Below are positions 16,713 through 26,306 of a stretch of 64,000 nucleotides of DNA, one piece after another. The stretch covers positions 186,001 through 250,000 of the forward strand of contig NZ_FOKE01000006.1 in assembly GCF_900112065.1 (NCBI RefSeq), given 5' to 3'. The notes beneath the pieces are model-generated. The model worked only from the letters and a program-made list of their open reading frames with translations, was not told the origin of the DNA and did no database searches. Every line of letters starts with the position of its first letter. The stretch's first letter is position 1. A program made the translations under genes and the position numbers. This DNA comes from Cohnella sp. OV330 (GTDB lineage: Bacteria; Bacillota; Bacilli; Paenibacillales; Paenibacillaceae).

Positions 16713-18131
16713 ATGCCGACCGACAACAAGCCTTTTGCCGTGCTGAACCGCTCGCGCCGCCCGAGACTGGAGCTCGGCCACCCTTGGATATTCACCAACG
16801 AGATCGAGCGCACCGAAGGCGAGCCGGAAGCGGGCGGCCTGCTGGAGGTTCGCGACCACCGGGGACAATTCCTGGCGACCGGCTATTGGAACCCGGCTTC
16901 GCAGATCTCGATCCGGATCGTGGCTTACGGGCCGCTGGACGCGATGGACGAAGCCTTCTTCGAAGCGCGCTTCCGCGCCTGTCAGGACTACCGGGCGCGG
17001 TTCGCGCCCGGCGACGATTCGTGCAGGCTCGTATTCGGGGAAGCCGACTTCTTGCCGGGGCTCGTCGTCGACCGGTTCGCCGGCGTGCTCGTCGTCCAGG
17101 TGCTGACGCTCGGCATGGACAAGGCCCGGGGTGCGTGGCTTCCCGCTTTAGTGCGCGTGTTCTCGCCTAAGGGCGTTTATGAACGCAGCGACGTCGGCGT
17201 CCGCACGCTCGAAGGGCTCGAGGAGCGCACGGGCGTCCTGTACGGCGATTGTCCGCGCTACTTGCAGATCGTGGAGAACGGTCTGTCCGTCCAGGTCGAT
17301 ATCGAAGGCGGCCAGAAGACCGGCTACTTCTTTGACCAGCGGGAAAACCGCGCGGCGATCGAGCCGCTGATGAAGGGCTGGGGCAAACGGAGCGGCATCG
17401 CCGTCGAGGAACGCGCCACGGAAGAAGGCGTCAGGCCCGTGCCCGTCAACGCCAACGGCAGCGTCGTGACGTTCCCGTACTGGGACGGCGCTACCGTGCT
17501 GGAGTGTTTCGCGCATACGGGCAGCTTCACGCTCCATGCTTGCAAGTACGGCGCCAAGCGCGTCACCTGTCTCGACATCTCGGAGCACGGCATCGATACC
17601 GCCAGGACCAACGCGGCGAGCAACGGCTTCGAGGATCGCGTCGAATTCGTCGTCGCGGACGCGTTCGAATATTTGCGCGAACAGGTCAAGGGGCGAGAGG
17701 AACGCGCGGCGAGAGCCGGCGCAGGAGCGGAGGGCGCTGCCAAGAGCGCTAAGCCTGCGGCTAAAGTCGACACCTCCAAACCGCTGAGCAAGCAGGGGCG
17801 CACTTGGGACGTCATCATACTCGATCCGCCGGCGTTCGCCAAGACGAAGCGCGCGGTGCCCGGCGCGATTCGCGGCTACAAGGACATCAACCTGCAGGCC
17901 ATGAAGCTGATCAACGAGGGCGGCTACCTGGTCACGGCGAGCTGCTCGTACCATGTCCGGCCGGAGCTGTTCATGGAGACGCTGCTCGAAGCCGCGCGCG
18001 ACGCGGGCAAGGTGCTGCGTCGCATCGTCTGGACCGGCGCCGGGCGCGATCATCCGCAGCTGGTCGGCGTCGAAGAAGGGCATTACCTGAAATTCGGCAT
18101 TTTCGAAGTCAGGAGCCGCAGAGAACTGTAA
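16713..18131 (+). CDS. class I SAM-dependent rRNA methyltransferase, RlmI/YwbD family
   Basis: A 472-residue protein with an N-terminal PUA domain (about 1-80; NRSRRPRLELGHPWIFTNEI), an RlmI-type middle part (SDVGVRTLEGL, GGQKTGYFFDQRENR) and a Rossmann methyltransferase domain: VLECFAHTGSFTLHA (SAM loop), LDISEHGI, and the catalytic-site LDPPAFAKTK. RlmI of E. coli makes m5C1962 in 23S rRNA, but the conserved Cys residues should be checked before assigning m5C. It is about 75 residues longer than typical because of two inserts: about residues 222-250, and an Ala/Lys/Arg-rich linker at about 328-360. ATG 16713 sits after GAGAAAGGA. Divergent from the Na/Pi gene. Confidence 0.9.
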   Translation: MPTDNKPFAVLNRSRRPRLELGHPWIFTNEIERTEGEPEAGGLLEVRDHRGQFLATGYWNPASQISIRIVAYGPLDAMDEAFFEARFRACQDYRARFAPGDDSCRLVFGEADFLPGLVVDRFAGVLVVQVLTLGMDKARGAWLPALVRVFSPKGVYERSDVGVRTLEGLEERTGVLYGDCPRYLQIVENGLSVQVDIEGGQKTGYFFDQRENRAAIEPLMKGWGKRSGIAVEERATEEGVRPVPVNANGSVVTFPYWDGATVLECFAHTGSFTLHACKYGAKRVTCLDISEHGIDTARTNAASNGFEDRVEFVVADAFEYLREQVKGREERAARAGAGAEGAAKSAKPAAKVDTSKPLSKQGRTWDVIILDPPAFAKTKRAVPGAIRGYKDINLQAMKLINEGGYLVTASCSYHVRPELFMETLLEAARDAGKVLRRIVWTGAGRDHPQLVGVEEGHYLKFGIFEVRSRREL

Positions 18132-18143
18132 TCGCATGAGCGC

Positions 18144-18190
18144 CGTCCGTCCGTTCCGCCTAACCGCGGGGCGGGCGGTCCGTTTATTTT
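18144..18190 (+). terminator. probable terminator after the RlmI-like gene
   Basis: CCGTCCGTCC (18144-18153) pairs with GGGGCGGGCGG ending 18179, using G-T pairs, and TTTATTTT follows. The arms are GC-rich and repetitive, so the exact pairing is uncertain. Confidence 0.5.
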
Positions 18191-18214
18191 GCGGTGCGAA
18201 CGTCTGTGCGGGTG

Positions 18215-18223
18215 TGGTACAAT
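18215..18223 (+). promoter_or_regulatory. extended -10 promoter candidate of addBA
   Basis: TGGTACAAT is an extended -10 element; the -35 position (TGCGAA at 18195-18200) is poor. It lies directly before the tandem repeat and the addB start. Confidence 0.5.
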
Positions 18224-18229
18224 GATCGC

Positions 18230-18275
18230 TAGAATCGGTTGAACGAACGGATTAGAATCGGTTGAATCGACGGAT
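18230..18275 (+). repeat. 23-bp imperfect tandem repeat in the addB leader
   Basis: TAGAATCGGTTGAACGAACG (18230-18249, plus GAT to 18252) is repeated at 18253-18275 with 20 of 23 positions identical. It begins about 7 bases after the predicted -10 box and so would lie at the very 5' end of the transcript. Confidence 0.8.
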
Positions 18276-18310
18276 GGGAATTAATCTGTACGGAAAAGGG
18301 GGCGTGGGCC

Positions 18311-21300
18311 GTGAAGCTGAGATTGATCGCGGGCCGCTCGGGCAGCGGCAAATCGCATCTGATCAAGGCGGAGATCGCCGAGCGGATCGCGCAGGATCCC
18401 GCAGGGCCGCCGCTTCTGTTGATCGTGCCCGAGCAGGCGACCTTCCAGACCGAATACGCGCTGGCTTCCGCCCCAGGCTCGCAAGGTTTCATGCGCCTGC
18501 AGGTGCTGAGCTTCAGGCGTCTCGCGTTCCGGGTCATGCAGGAGGCCGGAGGCTCGGCCGTCGTGCCGATCGCGGACGACGGGAAGACGATGTTGATCCA
18601 CAAAGCGCTCGTCCGCCGACAGGCGGAGCTTAAGCTGTACCGCAGCGGTGCGGGAGGAGCGAGCTTGGCCGAGCGGATCGGCGAGCTGCTCACGGAATGG
18701 AAGCGGTACGGCACGGACCCGGCCGCGATAAGCTCGGTGCCGCTGGCCGGCCGCGGCGGGGGGCATGCCGCCGGCTCGGACCGTGACGGGCCGGCCGGCG
18801 CCGCGGAGCAAGCGGCCGCTGCCGCCGAAGGCTTGCTGTCGGACAAGCTGCACGATCTGTCCCTGCTGTACGGGGACGTCGAGCGCGAGTTGGCGGGCCA
18901 CTACCTCGACGGGGAGGATTCGCTCGACTTTCTGATCCGCGGAGCGCCGGCGTCGACGCTGCTTCAGGACGCGGAGATTTGGCTCGACGGCTTCCACGGC
19001 TTCACGCCCAAGGAATACGGCGTCATCGAAGCGCTGCTGCGCCGCTGCGCGCGCGTGTCCGCCGCGCTATGCGTGGACCGTCCGTACGGGGCCGGCGAGC
19101 GCCCGGACGAGCTTGACCTCTTCTATCAGACCGCGGACACGTCCGCGCGCCTGTGCGCGACGGCCGAGGCTGCCGGCGCGACGCTGGAGCCTCCTGTCGT
19201 GCTGCGCCCCGGCATACCGCCGCGCTTCGCGGACTGTCCGATGCTGGCGCATCTGGAGCGGGCGATGGACGGCAGGCACCGCTGGGACGGCGGAGAGGCG
19301 CAGCTGCAGCCGGAGCACCCGCGCTGCGGCTTGTCGATTCGGGAGGCCGCCAGCCGGAGAGCCGAAGCCGAGGCGGCGGCGAGGGATATGCTGCGACGCG
19401 TCCGCGAGGACGGCATGCGGTGGCGCGAGATGAGCGTGTTCGCCCGCAATCTCGAGGATTACGGCGAGCTGCTGGCTTCCGTTTTCGAGGATTACGGCAT
19501 CCCGTATTTCCTGGACGGCAAAGCGAGCGGGGCGCAGCATCCGCTCGTGGAGTTCGTTCGTTCGGCGCTGGAATGCGTGATCGGCGGCTGGCGTTACGAG
19601 GCGTTTTTTCGCTGCGCGAAGACGGATCTGCTTCATCCGCAGGGGAGCAGCGTCGCGCGGGCGTCGGTCGACGCGCTAGAGAACTATGTCCTTGCTGCCG
19701 GCATCGACGGCTGGCGCTGGCATGACGACCGCAGCTGGTACTCGCTGTCGGGCCGCGATCTGGAAGACGAGGAGGACGAAGGAGACGGCGCCGCGCGCGG
19801 CGGCCCTTCCATGCAGGCGATCCGGGCGACCCGGGACGCGCTGCTGGCGCCGCTCCGGACATTGGAGTCGCGCTTCAAGCGGTCCAAGACGCTGGCCGAC
19901 CTCAGCCGGGCGCTCTTTTTGCTTCTGGAGGAGACTGCTGCGCCGGACCGTCTGGAGCTGTGGAGCAGGCACGACGAGCTGGCCGGCGATCCGCAGCGCG
20001 CCCGCATGCACCGTCAGCTATGGGACGGCGCGATCGGGCTGCTCGATCAGCTCGTAGAGCTGATGGGAGAAGAGCCTGCGGATCCGGCCTTGTTCGCGGG
20101 CATGCTCGACGCGGGGCTCGAGTCGATCCGCCTCGGGGTCGTGCCGCCTTCGCTCGATCGCGTCCTGATCGGGACGCCCGAGCGCACGCGCACAGATCGC
20201 ATATCGGTACTGTATCTGCTTGGCGTGAATGAAGGCATTATGCCGAGAGCGATCAAGGACGACGGCCTTTTGACCGAGGAGGAACGGGTCAAGCTGGCCG
20301 AATCGGGCGTCGCCATGGCGCCGGGCGCCCGCCGGCGGCTGCTGGACGAGGAGTTTCTCGCCTATCTGGCGCTGACGACGCCTTCGCGCCATCTGTGGGT
20401 CAGCTACGCGCTCGCGGACGAGGAGGGCCAGAGCCTGATCAAGTCCAGCCTAATCGGCCGGATCCGGTCCTGGTTCCCCGGCGTGCCGGTCCGGTCCGAG
20501 TCGGCAGAGCCGCATCCGGGAGCCTCGGACGAAGCGCAGCTGTCTTTCGCCGTCCGGCCCGGCCGCGCGCTGACGCATACGGTCGCCATGCTGCGCAGGC
20601 ATAGGCAGGGCGACGCGTTATCGCCGGGCTGGCGCTCGGCGTATCGCTGGCTCGTCGAGCGCGAGCCGTGGCGGTCGCGCCTGTCCGTCCTGCTTTCTTC
20701 GCTGCGCTTCAGCAACGAAGAGCGACCGCTGACGCCGCAGACGAGCCTCCTGCTGTACGGCGACCGGCTGCTCGCCAGCGTGTCGCGGATGGAACGGTTC
20801 GTCGCTTGTCCGTTCAGGCATTACGCCGCGCACGGGCTTCGGCTCAAGGAGCGGCGCATGTACCGCGTGGACGCGCCGGATATCGGCCAGCTGTTCCATG
20901 CCGCGCTGCGGCAGACGACGGAAAAGCTGTTGATGGGCGATCCGTCGGCGGGAGACGCGGGACTTTGGCATAGCGAGGCCGCGGCCGCGGTCGAGCGGCT
21001 GCTGCCGAAGGTGCAGTCGCAAATTTTGCTGTCCTCGAACCGGCACCGCACGATGGCGCGCAAGCTCAGCCGGATCGTCTCGCAGACGTCCGCGATGCTC
21101 GGTGAGCATGCCGCGCTGTCCGCTTTTCGCCCGGTCGGCCTTGAAGTGGACTTCGGGCCGCAAGGCATCATGCCGCCGCTCAGCCTCTATCTGGGAAACG
21201 GCAGATGGATGGACGTCGCCGGCCGGATCGACCGGGTCGACGCGGCGGAGTCGCAGGATGGCACGCTGCTGCGCATCCTCGACTACAAATCGAGCGCGGT

Positions 21301-21910
21301 CAAACTGAGGCTCGACGAGGTGGCGCACGGCCTTTCGCTGCAAATGCTGACCTATCTGGACGTCGTCGTCACGCACGCGCCGCATTGGCTCGGGCGTCAG
21401 GCCAAGCCGGCGGGCGTGCTGTATTTGCACGTTCACAACCCGCTGCTTCATACGGCGAACGGGCTCGACGAGACCGGCGCGGAGGAAGCGATCCGCAAGG
21501 AATACCGCATGGAAGGGCTCGTGCTTGCCGACGGCGAAGCCGTCCAGCTAATGGACGAGTCGCTCGAGAGCAGCGCCAAGTCGTCGGTCGTTCCCGTCGA
21601 ATATAAAAAGGACGGCAGCTTCTCCGCCCGCTCGCAGGTGGCCGACGGCGCGCAGTGGGAGACGCTGCGCAAGGCGGTCCGGCGGAACATCTCCAAGATC
21701 GGCAAGCGCATCGTCGAAGGCGACGTCGATATCGCGCCGTACCGGCTGGGCAAGAGAAGCCCATGCACGGTGTGCGAATTCCGTCCGGTGTGCCAGTTCG
21801 ACGGGCAGCTCGAGGGCAACCGCCATCACGCGCTGCGCCGCCCGGCGAACAAGGACGAAGTATGGGAATGGCTCGGCGAAGACGAAGGGGAAGGAGGAGA
21901 CGAATCTTGA
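18311..21910 (+). CDS. addB: AddAB helicase-nuclease subunit AddB
   Basis: A 1199-residue subunit of the RecBCD-like AddAB enzyme, which processes DNA double-strand ends for recombination. The N-terminus MKLRLIAGRSGSGKSHLI is an intact Walker A. The C-terminal RecB-type nuclease has RILDYKSS (about residue 990). Four Cys, CPFRHY (about 833) and CTVCEFRPVC (about 1153-1162), are the iron-sulfur cluster ligands typical of AddB. It is slightly longer than B. subtilis AddB (1166), with an Ala/Gly-rich insert near residues 145-175. The start is GTG 18311, and it overlaps addA by 4 bases (TTGA). Confidence 0.96.
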   Translation: MKLRLIAGRSGSGKSHLIKAEIAERIAQDPAGPPLLLIVPEQATFQTEYALASAPGSQGFMRLQVLSFRRLAFRVMQEAGGSAVVPIADDGKTMLIHKALVRRQAELKLYRSGAGGASLAERIGELLTEWKRYGTDPAAISSVPLAGRGGGHAAGSDRDGPAGAAEQAAAAAEGLLSDKLHDLSLLYGDVERELAGHYLDGEDSLDFLIRGAPASTLLQDAEIWLDGFHGFTPKEYGVIEALLRRCARVSAALCVDRPYGAGERPDELDLFYQTADTSARLCATAEAAGATLEPPVVLRPGIPPRFADCPMLAHLERAMDGRHRWDGGEAQLQPEHPRCGLSIREAASRRAEAEAAARDMLRRVREDGMRWREMSVFARNLEDYGELLASVFEDYGIPYFLDGKASGAQHPLVEFVRSALECVIGGWRYEAFFRCAKTDLLHPQGSSVARASVDALENYVLAAGIDGWRWHDDRSWYSLSGRDLEDEEDEGDGAARGGPSMQAIRATRDALLAPLRTLESRFKRSKTLADLSRALFLLLEETAAPDRLELWSRHDELAGDPQRARMHRQLWDGAIGLLDQLVELMGEEPADPALFAGMLDAGLESIRLGVVPPSLDRVLIGTPERTRTDRISVLYLLGVNEGIMPRAIKDDGLLTEEERVKLAESGVAMAPGARRRLLDEEFLAYLALTTPSRHLWVSYALADEEGQSLIKSSLIGRIRSWFPGVPVRSESAEPHPGASDEAQLSFAVRPGRALTHTVAMLRRHRQGDALSPGWRSAYRWLVEREPWRSRLSVLLSSLRFSNEERPLTPQTSLLLYGDRLLASVSRMERFVACPFRHYAAHGLRLKERRMYRVDAPDIGQLFHAALRQTTEKLLMGDPSAGDAGLWHSEAAAAVERLLPKVQSQILLSSNRHRTMARKLSRIVSQTSAMLGEHAALSAFRPVGLEVDFGPQGIMPPLSLYLGNGRWMDVAGRIDRVDAAESQDGTLLRILDYKSSAVKLRLDEVAHGLSLQMLTYLDVVVTHAPHWLGRQAKPAGVLYLHVHNPLLHTANGLDETGAEEAIRKEYRMEGLVLADGEAVQLMDESLESSAKSSVVPVEYKKDGSFSARSQVADGAQWETLRKAVRRNISKIGKRIVEGDVDIAPYRLGKRSPCTVCEFRPVCQFDGQLEGNRHHALRRPANKDEVWEWLGEDEGEGGDES

Positions 21911-24900
21911 GCGAATCGCGGGGAAACGGGAACGACGAACAGTTGGCTTTCGATTGGGGCGGTCTGTTCGATGACGTCGGACGGCGCGACGAGGCGGATG
22001 ATCGGACCGCATCGGGAGACGGAGCGGCCGAAGACGGAATGGCCGAAGCCGCGAACGTGGGCGGCTTGGCAAGCTTCGCCGGCGGAGACGGGCTGGCGGC
22101 TACCTATGCCAGACCCGAGGGTAGCCGCTGGACGGCGGAGCAATGGGCGGCGATCGCTGCCGGCGGCCGCCATCTGCTCGTCGCCGCGGCAGCGGGTTCG
22201 GGGAAGACCGCCGTGCTCGTCGAGCGGATCATTTCCCGCATCGCGGACGAGCGCGACCCGCTCGACGTGGACGCGCTCCTCGTCGCCACCTTCACGAAGG
22301 CCGCCGCCGCCGAGATGAAGGAAAGGATCCGGACTGCGCTGGAGCTGAAGCTCGAGCAGTCGCCCGGATCCGCGCACCTTCGCCGGCAGCTTGCCTTGCT
22401 GCCGCGGGCTTCGATCACGACGCTTCACTCGTTTTGCATGGAAGCGGTGCAGCGTTATGCGCCGCTGATCGGGCTCGATCCGGGTTTTCGGATCGCGAAC
22501 GAGACCGAGGCGGAGCTGCTGCGCATGGACACGCTCGACGAGCTGTTCGAGACGCGTTACGAAGAGGAGCTGGCGCTCGGAGAAGACGGAACGCTGGCGA
22601 CGCTCGCGGACATGTACGGCGGCCAGCGCAGCGACGAGCCGCTGCATCGCCTCGTCCTGGAGCTGTTCGACTTTTCCCGCAGCCATCCGTGGCCGGATGC
22701 GTGGCTGCGCGCTACCGCGGCGAGCTTCGATATCCGAGGCGAAGCGGAGCTTGCCTCGTCGCCATGGGTGCAGAGCATGCGGGCGGACGTGCTCTTGGCG
22801 CTGTCCGGGGCCGCGGGACTTCTCCGCGGCGCATGGGAGCTCGCTTCGGCGCCGGGCGGCCCTGAGCCTTACGCGTCTACGCTCGCCGAGGATGCGGCGC
22901 TCGTGGCGGCGTTGACCGAGACGGTGGCCGATCGGCCCTGGACGGCATGGCGGGAGCCGTTCGCGTCGGCTTCGTTCGGACGGCTCAAGGCCTGCCGCGG
23001 CGACGGCTACGACCCGGAGCTGCAGGAACGGGTGAAGCGAATGCGGGACGAGGCCAAAAAGACGGTGACCCGATTGGCGGAAGAATGGTTCGTCCGCTCG
23101 CCGGCGCAGTATGCGGAGGAGCTCGCCGCGCTGGCGCCTAGAATGCGCGAGATCGCGGAGCTGGTCATCGCGTTCGGCGACAAGTACGAAGCGGCCAAGC
23201 GGGAGAAGGGGCTGCTCGACTTCGGCGATCTGGAGCATTACGCGCTGCGGATTTTGCGCGCGACCGACAGCTCGCCGCATGCGGTGCGGCCATCGGATGC
23301 CGCGCTTGCCTACCGGGAGCGCTTCAGGGAGATCCTGCTCGACGAGTATCAGGATACGAACGAGGTGCAGGAGGCGATCGTATCCCTGATAGCGAGGACG
23401 GATCCCGGCAACGTGTTCATGGTCGGCGACGTGAAGCAGAGCATTTACGGCTTCCGGCTGGCGGAGCCCGGGCTGTTCCTGGCCAAATACAAGACCTACG
23501 ATGTATGGACGCCGCAAGGACCGGAGTCTGCGGGAGGCGGCGCTGCCGCTAACGGCGAAGGCGCAAGCGGCGGGGGTGACGGTCTCAGAATCGACCTGGC
23601 GCGCAACTTCCGCAGCCGCAGCCGCGTACTGGACGCGGTCAATCACGTGTTCAGGCTGATCATGCGCGAGCCCGTCGGCGAGATGGACTACGACCGCCGG
23701 GCCGAATTGATCTACGGCGAGGGTTATCCGGCCGAAGAGGCGGGAGCGGAAGTGCTCGGCAAAGAAGAGATGCCGTCCTATGCGGTGGAGATGCTGCTCA
23801 TCGATACGGGCGCGGGGAGCGGCGGAGCTCGCAGAGTCGAGGTCGCCGCCGCGGATCCGGGCGCCGATAGCGCCGGAGCCGCCGGCGGCAGCGAAGAAGG
23901 CGCGGACGCCGACGAAGAGGAGCTCGAGAGCGCCCAGCTCGAAGCCCGCTGCATCGCGGCGGGGATCGCCAAGTTGACCGGCACGGACGGCTCGGGGCGT
24001 CCGCCGTTCGCCGTCTACGACGGGCGCAGCGGTTTGCACCGCCCCCTGGCTTACCGCGACATCATCATCCTGCTTCGTGCCGCGACCTCGCTCGCTCCCG
24101 TCGTGCTCGAGGAGCTGCGGTCGGCCGGGATTCCGGCTTACGCGGATCTGGCGACCGGCTATTTCGCCGCCGTCGAGGTCGACGTGATGCTGTCCTTGCT
24201 GCACATCATCGACAATCCCGATCAAGACATCCCGCTGGCAGGCGTGCTACGCTCCCCGATCGTCGGCCTCAGCGCGGACGAGCTCGCCGCCGTTCGGATC
24301 GCGGACCGTGCCGGCTCCTTCTGGTCGGCCGTGCGGACCGCCGCCGTCGACGCGGAGGACGAGTCGCTGCGGGAAAGGATAGCCGCCTTCGTTCAGTCGC
24401 TCGAGGGCTGGAGGACGTTCGCGCGCAGAGAGCCGCTCGGCGAGCTGCTGCACGCATTGTACCGGGATACGGGGTACTTCGACTTCGTCGGCGGGCTTCC
24501 CGGCGGAGGTCAGCGGCAAGCGAACCTCCGTGCGCTTATCGACCGCGCCAGGCAGTACGAACGCAACTCGAGCTACCGCGGTTTGTTCCGTTTTTTGCGG
24601 TTTTTGGGACGGATGCGCGACACGGGCGGCGATCTTGGCGCGGCAAGAGCGGTCGGCGAGCAGGAGGACGTCGTGCGCGTCGTCTCCATTCACAAGAGCA
24701 AAGGGCTCGAGTTTCCCGTCGTTTTCGTGGCCGGCCTCGGGCGCCGGTTCAACCGGCAGGATTTGAGCGGGATGTTCCTGCGGCACAAGAAGCTGGGCTT
24801 CGGTCCGCGAATGGTGGAGCGGGTGACGCGCGTCTCCTACCCGACGCTTCCGCAGCTTGCGATACGCCGGCGCATGAAAGCGGAGTTGCTCGCGGAGGAG

Positions 24901-26232
24901 ATGCGCGTGCTGTATGTCGCCTTGACCCGTCCCAAGGAAAAGCTGATCCTGGTCGGCACGACCAAGGACGCGCTGAGCGACCTGGATCACTGGCGCCGCA
25001 CGGCCGCGGACGCGACCGACCGGCTGCAGGATCATGCCGTCGCGGCTGCCGGACGTTATCTGGATTGGCTCGGACCGGCCTCGATCCTGACGGGAGCGGA
25101 CTGGCTGGCCGGCGGGTCGTCCGGAGCGGCAGGGCCGAACGAAGCCGCCGCTCAAGCTGCCGCGGGTGGCGAAGCCGCGGCGTTTCGAACGTCGCGTTCG
25201 CCAGCGCCGGCAGCCTGGACATGCCGCGTCTTGCCGTCCCGCGCGCTTTTGTCGCCCAAGGCGCAGGAGCTGACGGCCATGGAAGGAGAGCCGCTATGGA
25301 ACCTCGCGACGCGGTTAGAGCCGTTGCCCGGTCCGGTATCTCCCGCAGGGGAGGCCGCTTATGCCGCGCTTTCCTGGCAGGATCCGCACGCGGCCGCCTC
25401 GCGGGCGGCGGCCAAAACGTCGATCACGGCGATGAAGTCCGCGCGCGACTTCGATGGCGCCGGTCGTCCCGCGGCCGGATCGGCGGCAGGCGAACGGACG
25501 CCGACGCTCGAAGCCGTGCAGGAATTCGCCGCGCTGCAAAACGGCAGTGACGCCGAGGGCTTCATGGAACCGCAGGATTCGGCGCAAATGCCGGATCTGG
25601 AGGAAATGCGCCACCCGGCCTGGAATCCCGAGGAAGTGCCGGATTCCGGCTATTGGACGTACCGTCTGCGCCGGCCGAAGTTCATGGCCGCCAGAAGGAT
25701 GAGCGCGGCGGAACGGGGCACGGCCGTGCATCTGGTCATGCAGCATTTGCCGATCGGCCTTTCGCCTAATCGCGCGGAAGCCGAAGTGGCGGCGCTGCTC
25801 GAGCGCCTGATCGCGCAGCTGATTCTGACGCAGGAGCAGCGCGAGGCGGCGGAGCGCGTCGATATCGCCTCCTTTTTCCGAACGGAGCTGTACGCGCGAA
25901 TGGGCCGGGCCGCCCGTCTCTGGCGGGAATGGCCGTTTAGCGCGGGCATTCCCGCGGCTGAAGCGCATCCCTCGGCCGACGCCGACGATCTGAAAGGGGA
26001 GACGGTTCTCATTCAAGGCGTGCTCGATTGTCTGTTCGACGACGGCGAGCGGCTCGTGCTGGTCGATTACAAGACCGATGCCGTCCCGGACCGCGACTGG
26101 CAGGCGGCTGCGGAAAAGCATCGCTTCCAGATGGAAATGTACGCGCGCGCCGTCGAAGGCATCATGGGGAGAAAGGTCGACGAGGGCCATATCTACTTCG
26201 TTGAAGGCGGCGTAGGCGTGCAGCTCTATTAA
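21907..26232 (+). CDS. addA: AddAB helicase-nuclease subunit AddA
   Basis: A 1441-residue UvrD-like helicase and nuclease. WTAEQWAAI and LVAAAAGSGKTAVLVERI form the Q-motif and Walker A (about residues 76-110); LLDEYQDTNEVQ is the DExx box; VVSIHKSKGLEFPVVFV and MRVLYVALTRPKEKL are late helicase motifs; LVLVDYKTDAV near the C-terminus is the nuclease motif. It is about 200 residues longer than B. subtilis AddA (1232), owing to a 70-residue N-terminal extension and several Gly/Ala-rich inserts (about 537-557, 635-670 and 1065-1095). The start TTG 21907 overlaps the addB stop and follows GGAGGAG. The sbcD-sbcC genes that often follow addAB are absent here. Confidence 0.95.
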   Translation: MSESRGNGNDEQLAFDWGGLFDDVGRRDEADDRTASGDGAAEDGMAEAANVGGLASFAGGDGLAATYARPEGSRWTAEQWAAIAAGGRHLLVAAAAGSGKTAVLVERIISRIADERDPLDVDALLVATFTKAAAAEMKERIRTALELKLEQSPGSAHLRRQLALLPRASITTLHSFCMEAVQRYAPLIGLDPGFRIANETEAELLRMDTLDELFETRYEEELALGEDGTLATLADMYGGQRSDEPLHRLVLELFDFSRSHPWPDAWLRATAASFDIRGEAELASSPWVQSMRADVLLALSGAAGLLRGAWELASAPGGPEPYASTLAEDAALVAALTETVADRPWTAWREPFASASFGRLKACRGDGYDPELQERVKRMRDEAKKTVTRLAEEWFVRSPAQYAEELAALAPRMREIAELVIAFGDKYEAAKREKGLLDFGDLEHYALRILRATDSSPHAVRPSDAALAYRERFREILLDEYQDTNEVQEAIVSLIARTDPGNVFMVGDVKQSIYGFRLAEPGLFLAKYKTYDVWTPQGPESAGGGAAANGEGASGGGDGLRIDLARNFRSRSRVLDAVNHVFRLIMREPVGEMDYDRRAELIYGEGYPAEEAGAEVLGKEEMPSYAVEMLLIDTGAGSGGARRVEVAAADPGADSAGAAGGSEEGADADEEELESAQLEARCIAAGIAKLTGTDGSGRPPFAVYDGRSGLHRPLAYRDIIILLRAATSLAPVVLEELRSAGIPAYADLATGYFAAVEVDVMLSLLHIIDNPDQDIPLAGVLRSPIVGLSADELAAVRIADRAGSFWSAVRTAAVDAEDESLRERIAAFVQSLEGWRTFARREPLGELLHALYRDTGYFDFVGGLPGGGQRQANLRALIDRARQYERNSSYRGLFRFLRFLGRMRDTGGDLGAARAVGEQEDVVRVVSIHKSKGLEFPVVFVAGLGRRFNRQDLSGMFLRHKKLGFGPRMVERVTRVSYPTLPQLAIRRRMKAELLAEEMRVLYVALTRPKEKLILVGTTKDALSDLDHWRRTAADATDRLQDHAVAAAGRYLDWLGPASILTGADWLAGGSSGAAGPNEAAAQAAAGGEAAAFRTSRSPAPAAWTCRVLPSRALLSPKAQELTAMEGEPLWNLATRLEPLPGPVSPAGEAAYAALSWQDPHAAASRAAAKTSITAMKSARDFDGAGRPAAGSAAGERTPTLEAVQEFAALQNGSDAEGFMEPQDSAQMPDLEEMRHPAWNPEEVPDSGYWTYRLRRPKFMAARRMSAAERGTAVHLVMQHLPIGLSPNRAEAEVAALLERLIAQLILTQEQREAAERVDIASFFRTELYARMGRAARLWREWPFSAGIPAAEAHPSADADDLKGETVLIQGVLDCLFDDGERLVLVDYKTDAVPDRDWQAAAEKHRFQMEMYARAVEGIMGRKVDEGHIYFVEGGVGVQLY

Positions 26233-26306
26233 ATTCCGCATATCCGCAACGGTCCGGATGCCTTGGCCGTATTAACTCCTGAAATTCGATCGAGAGGACT
26301 GGGGTC

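Noticed and set aside
21655-21906. AddA start 252 bases upstream, inside addB
   Set aside because: The TTG at 21907 overlaps the addB stop and follows GGAGGAG, the normal coupled arrangement.
21826-24225. Open frame of 799 codons antisense to addA
   Set aside because: Shadow of addA; low-complexity Arg/Ala composition and no ribosome binding site or family motif.
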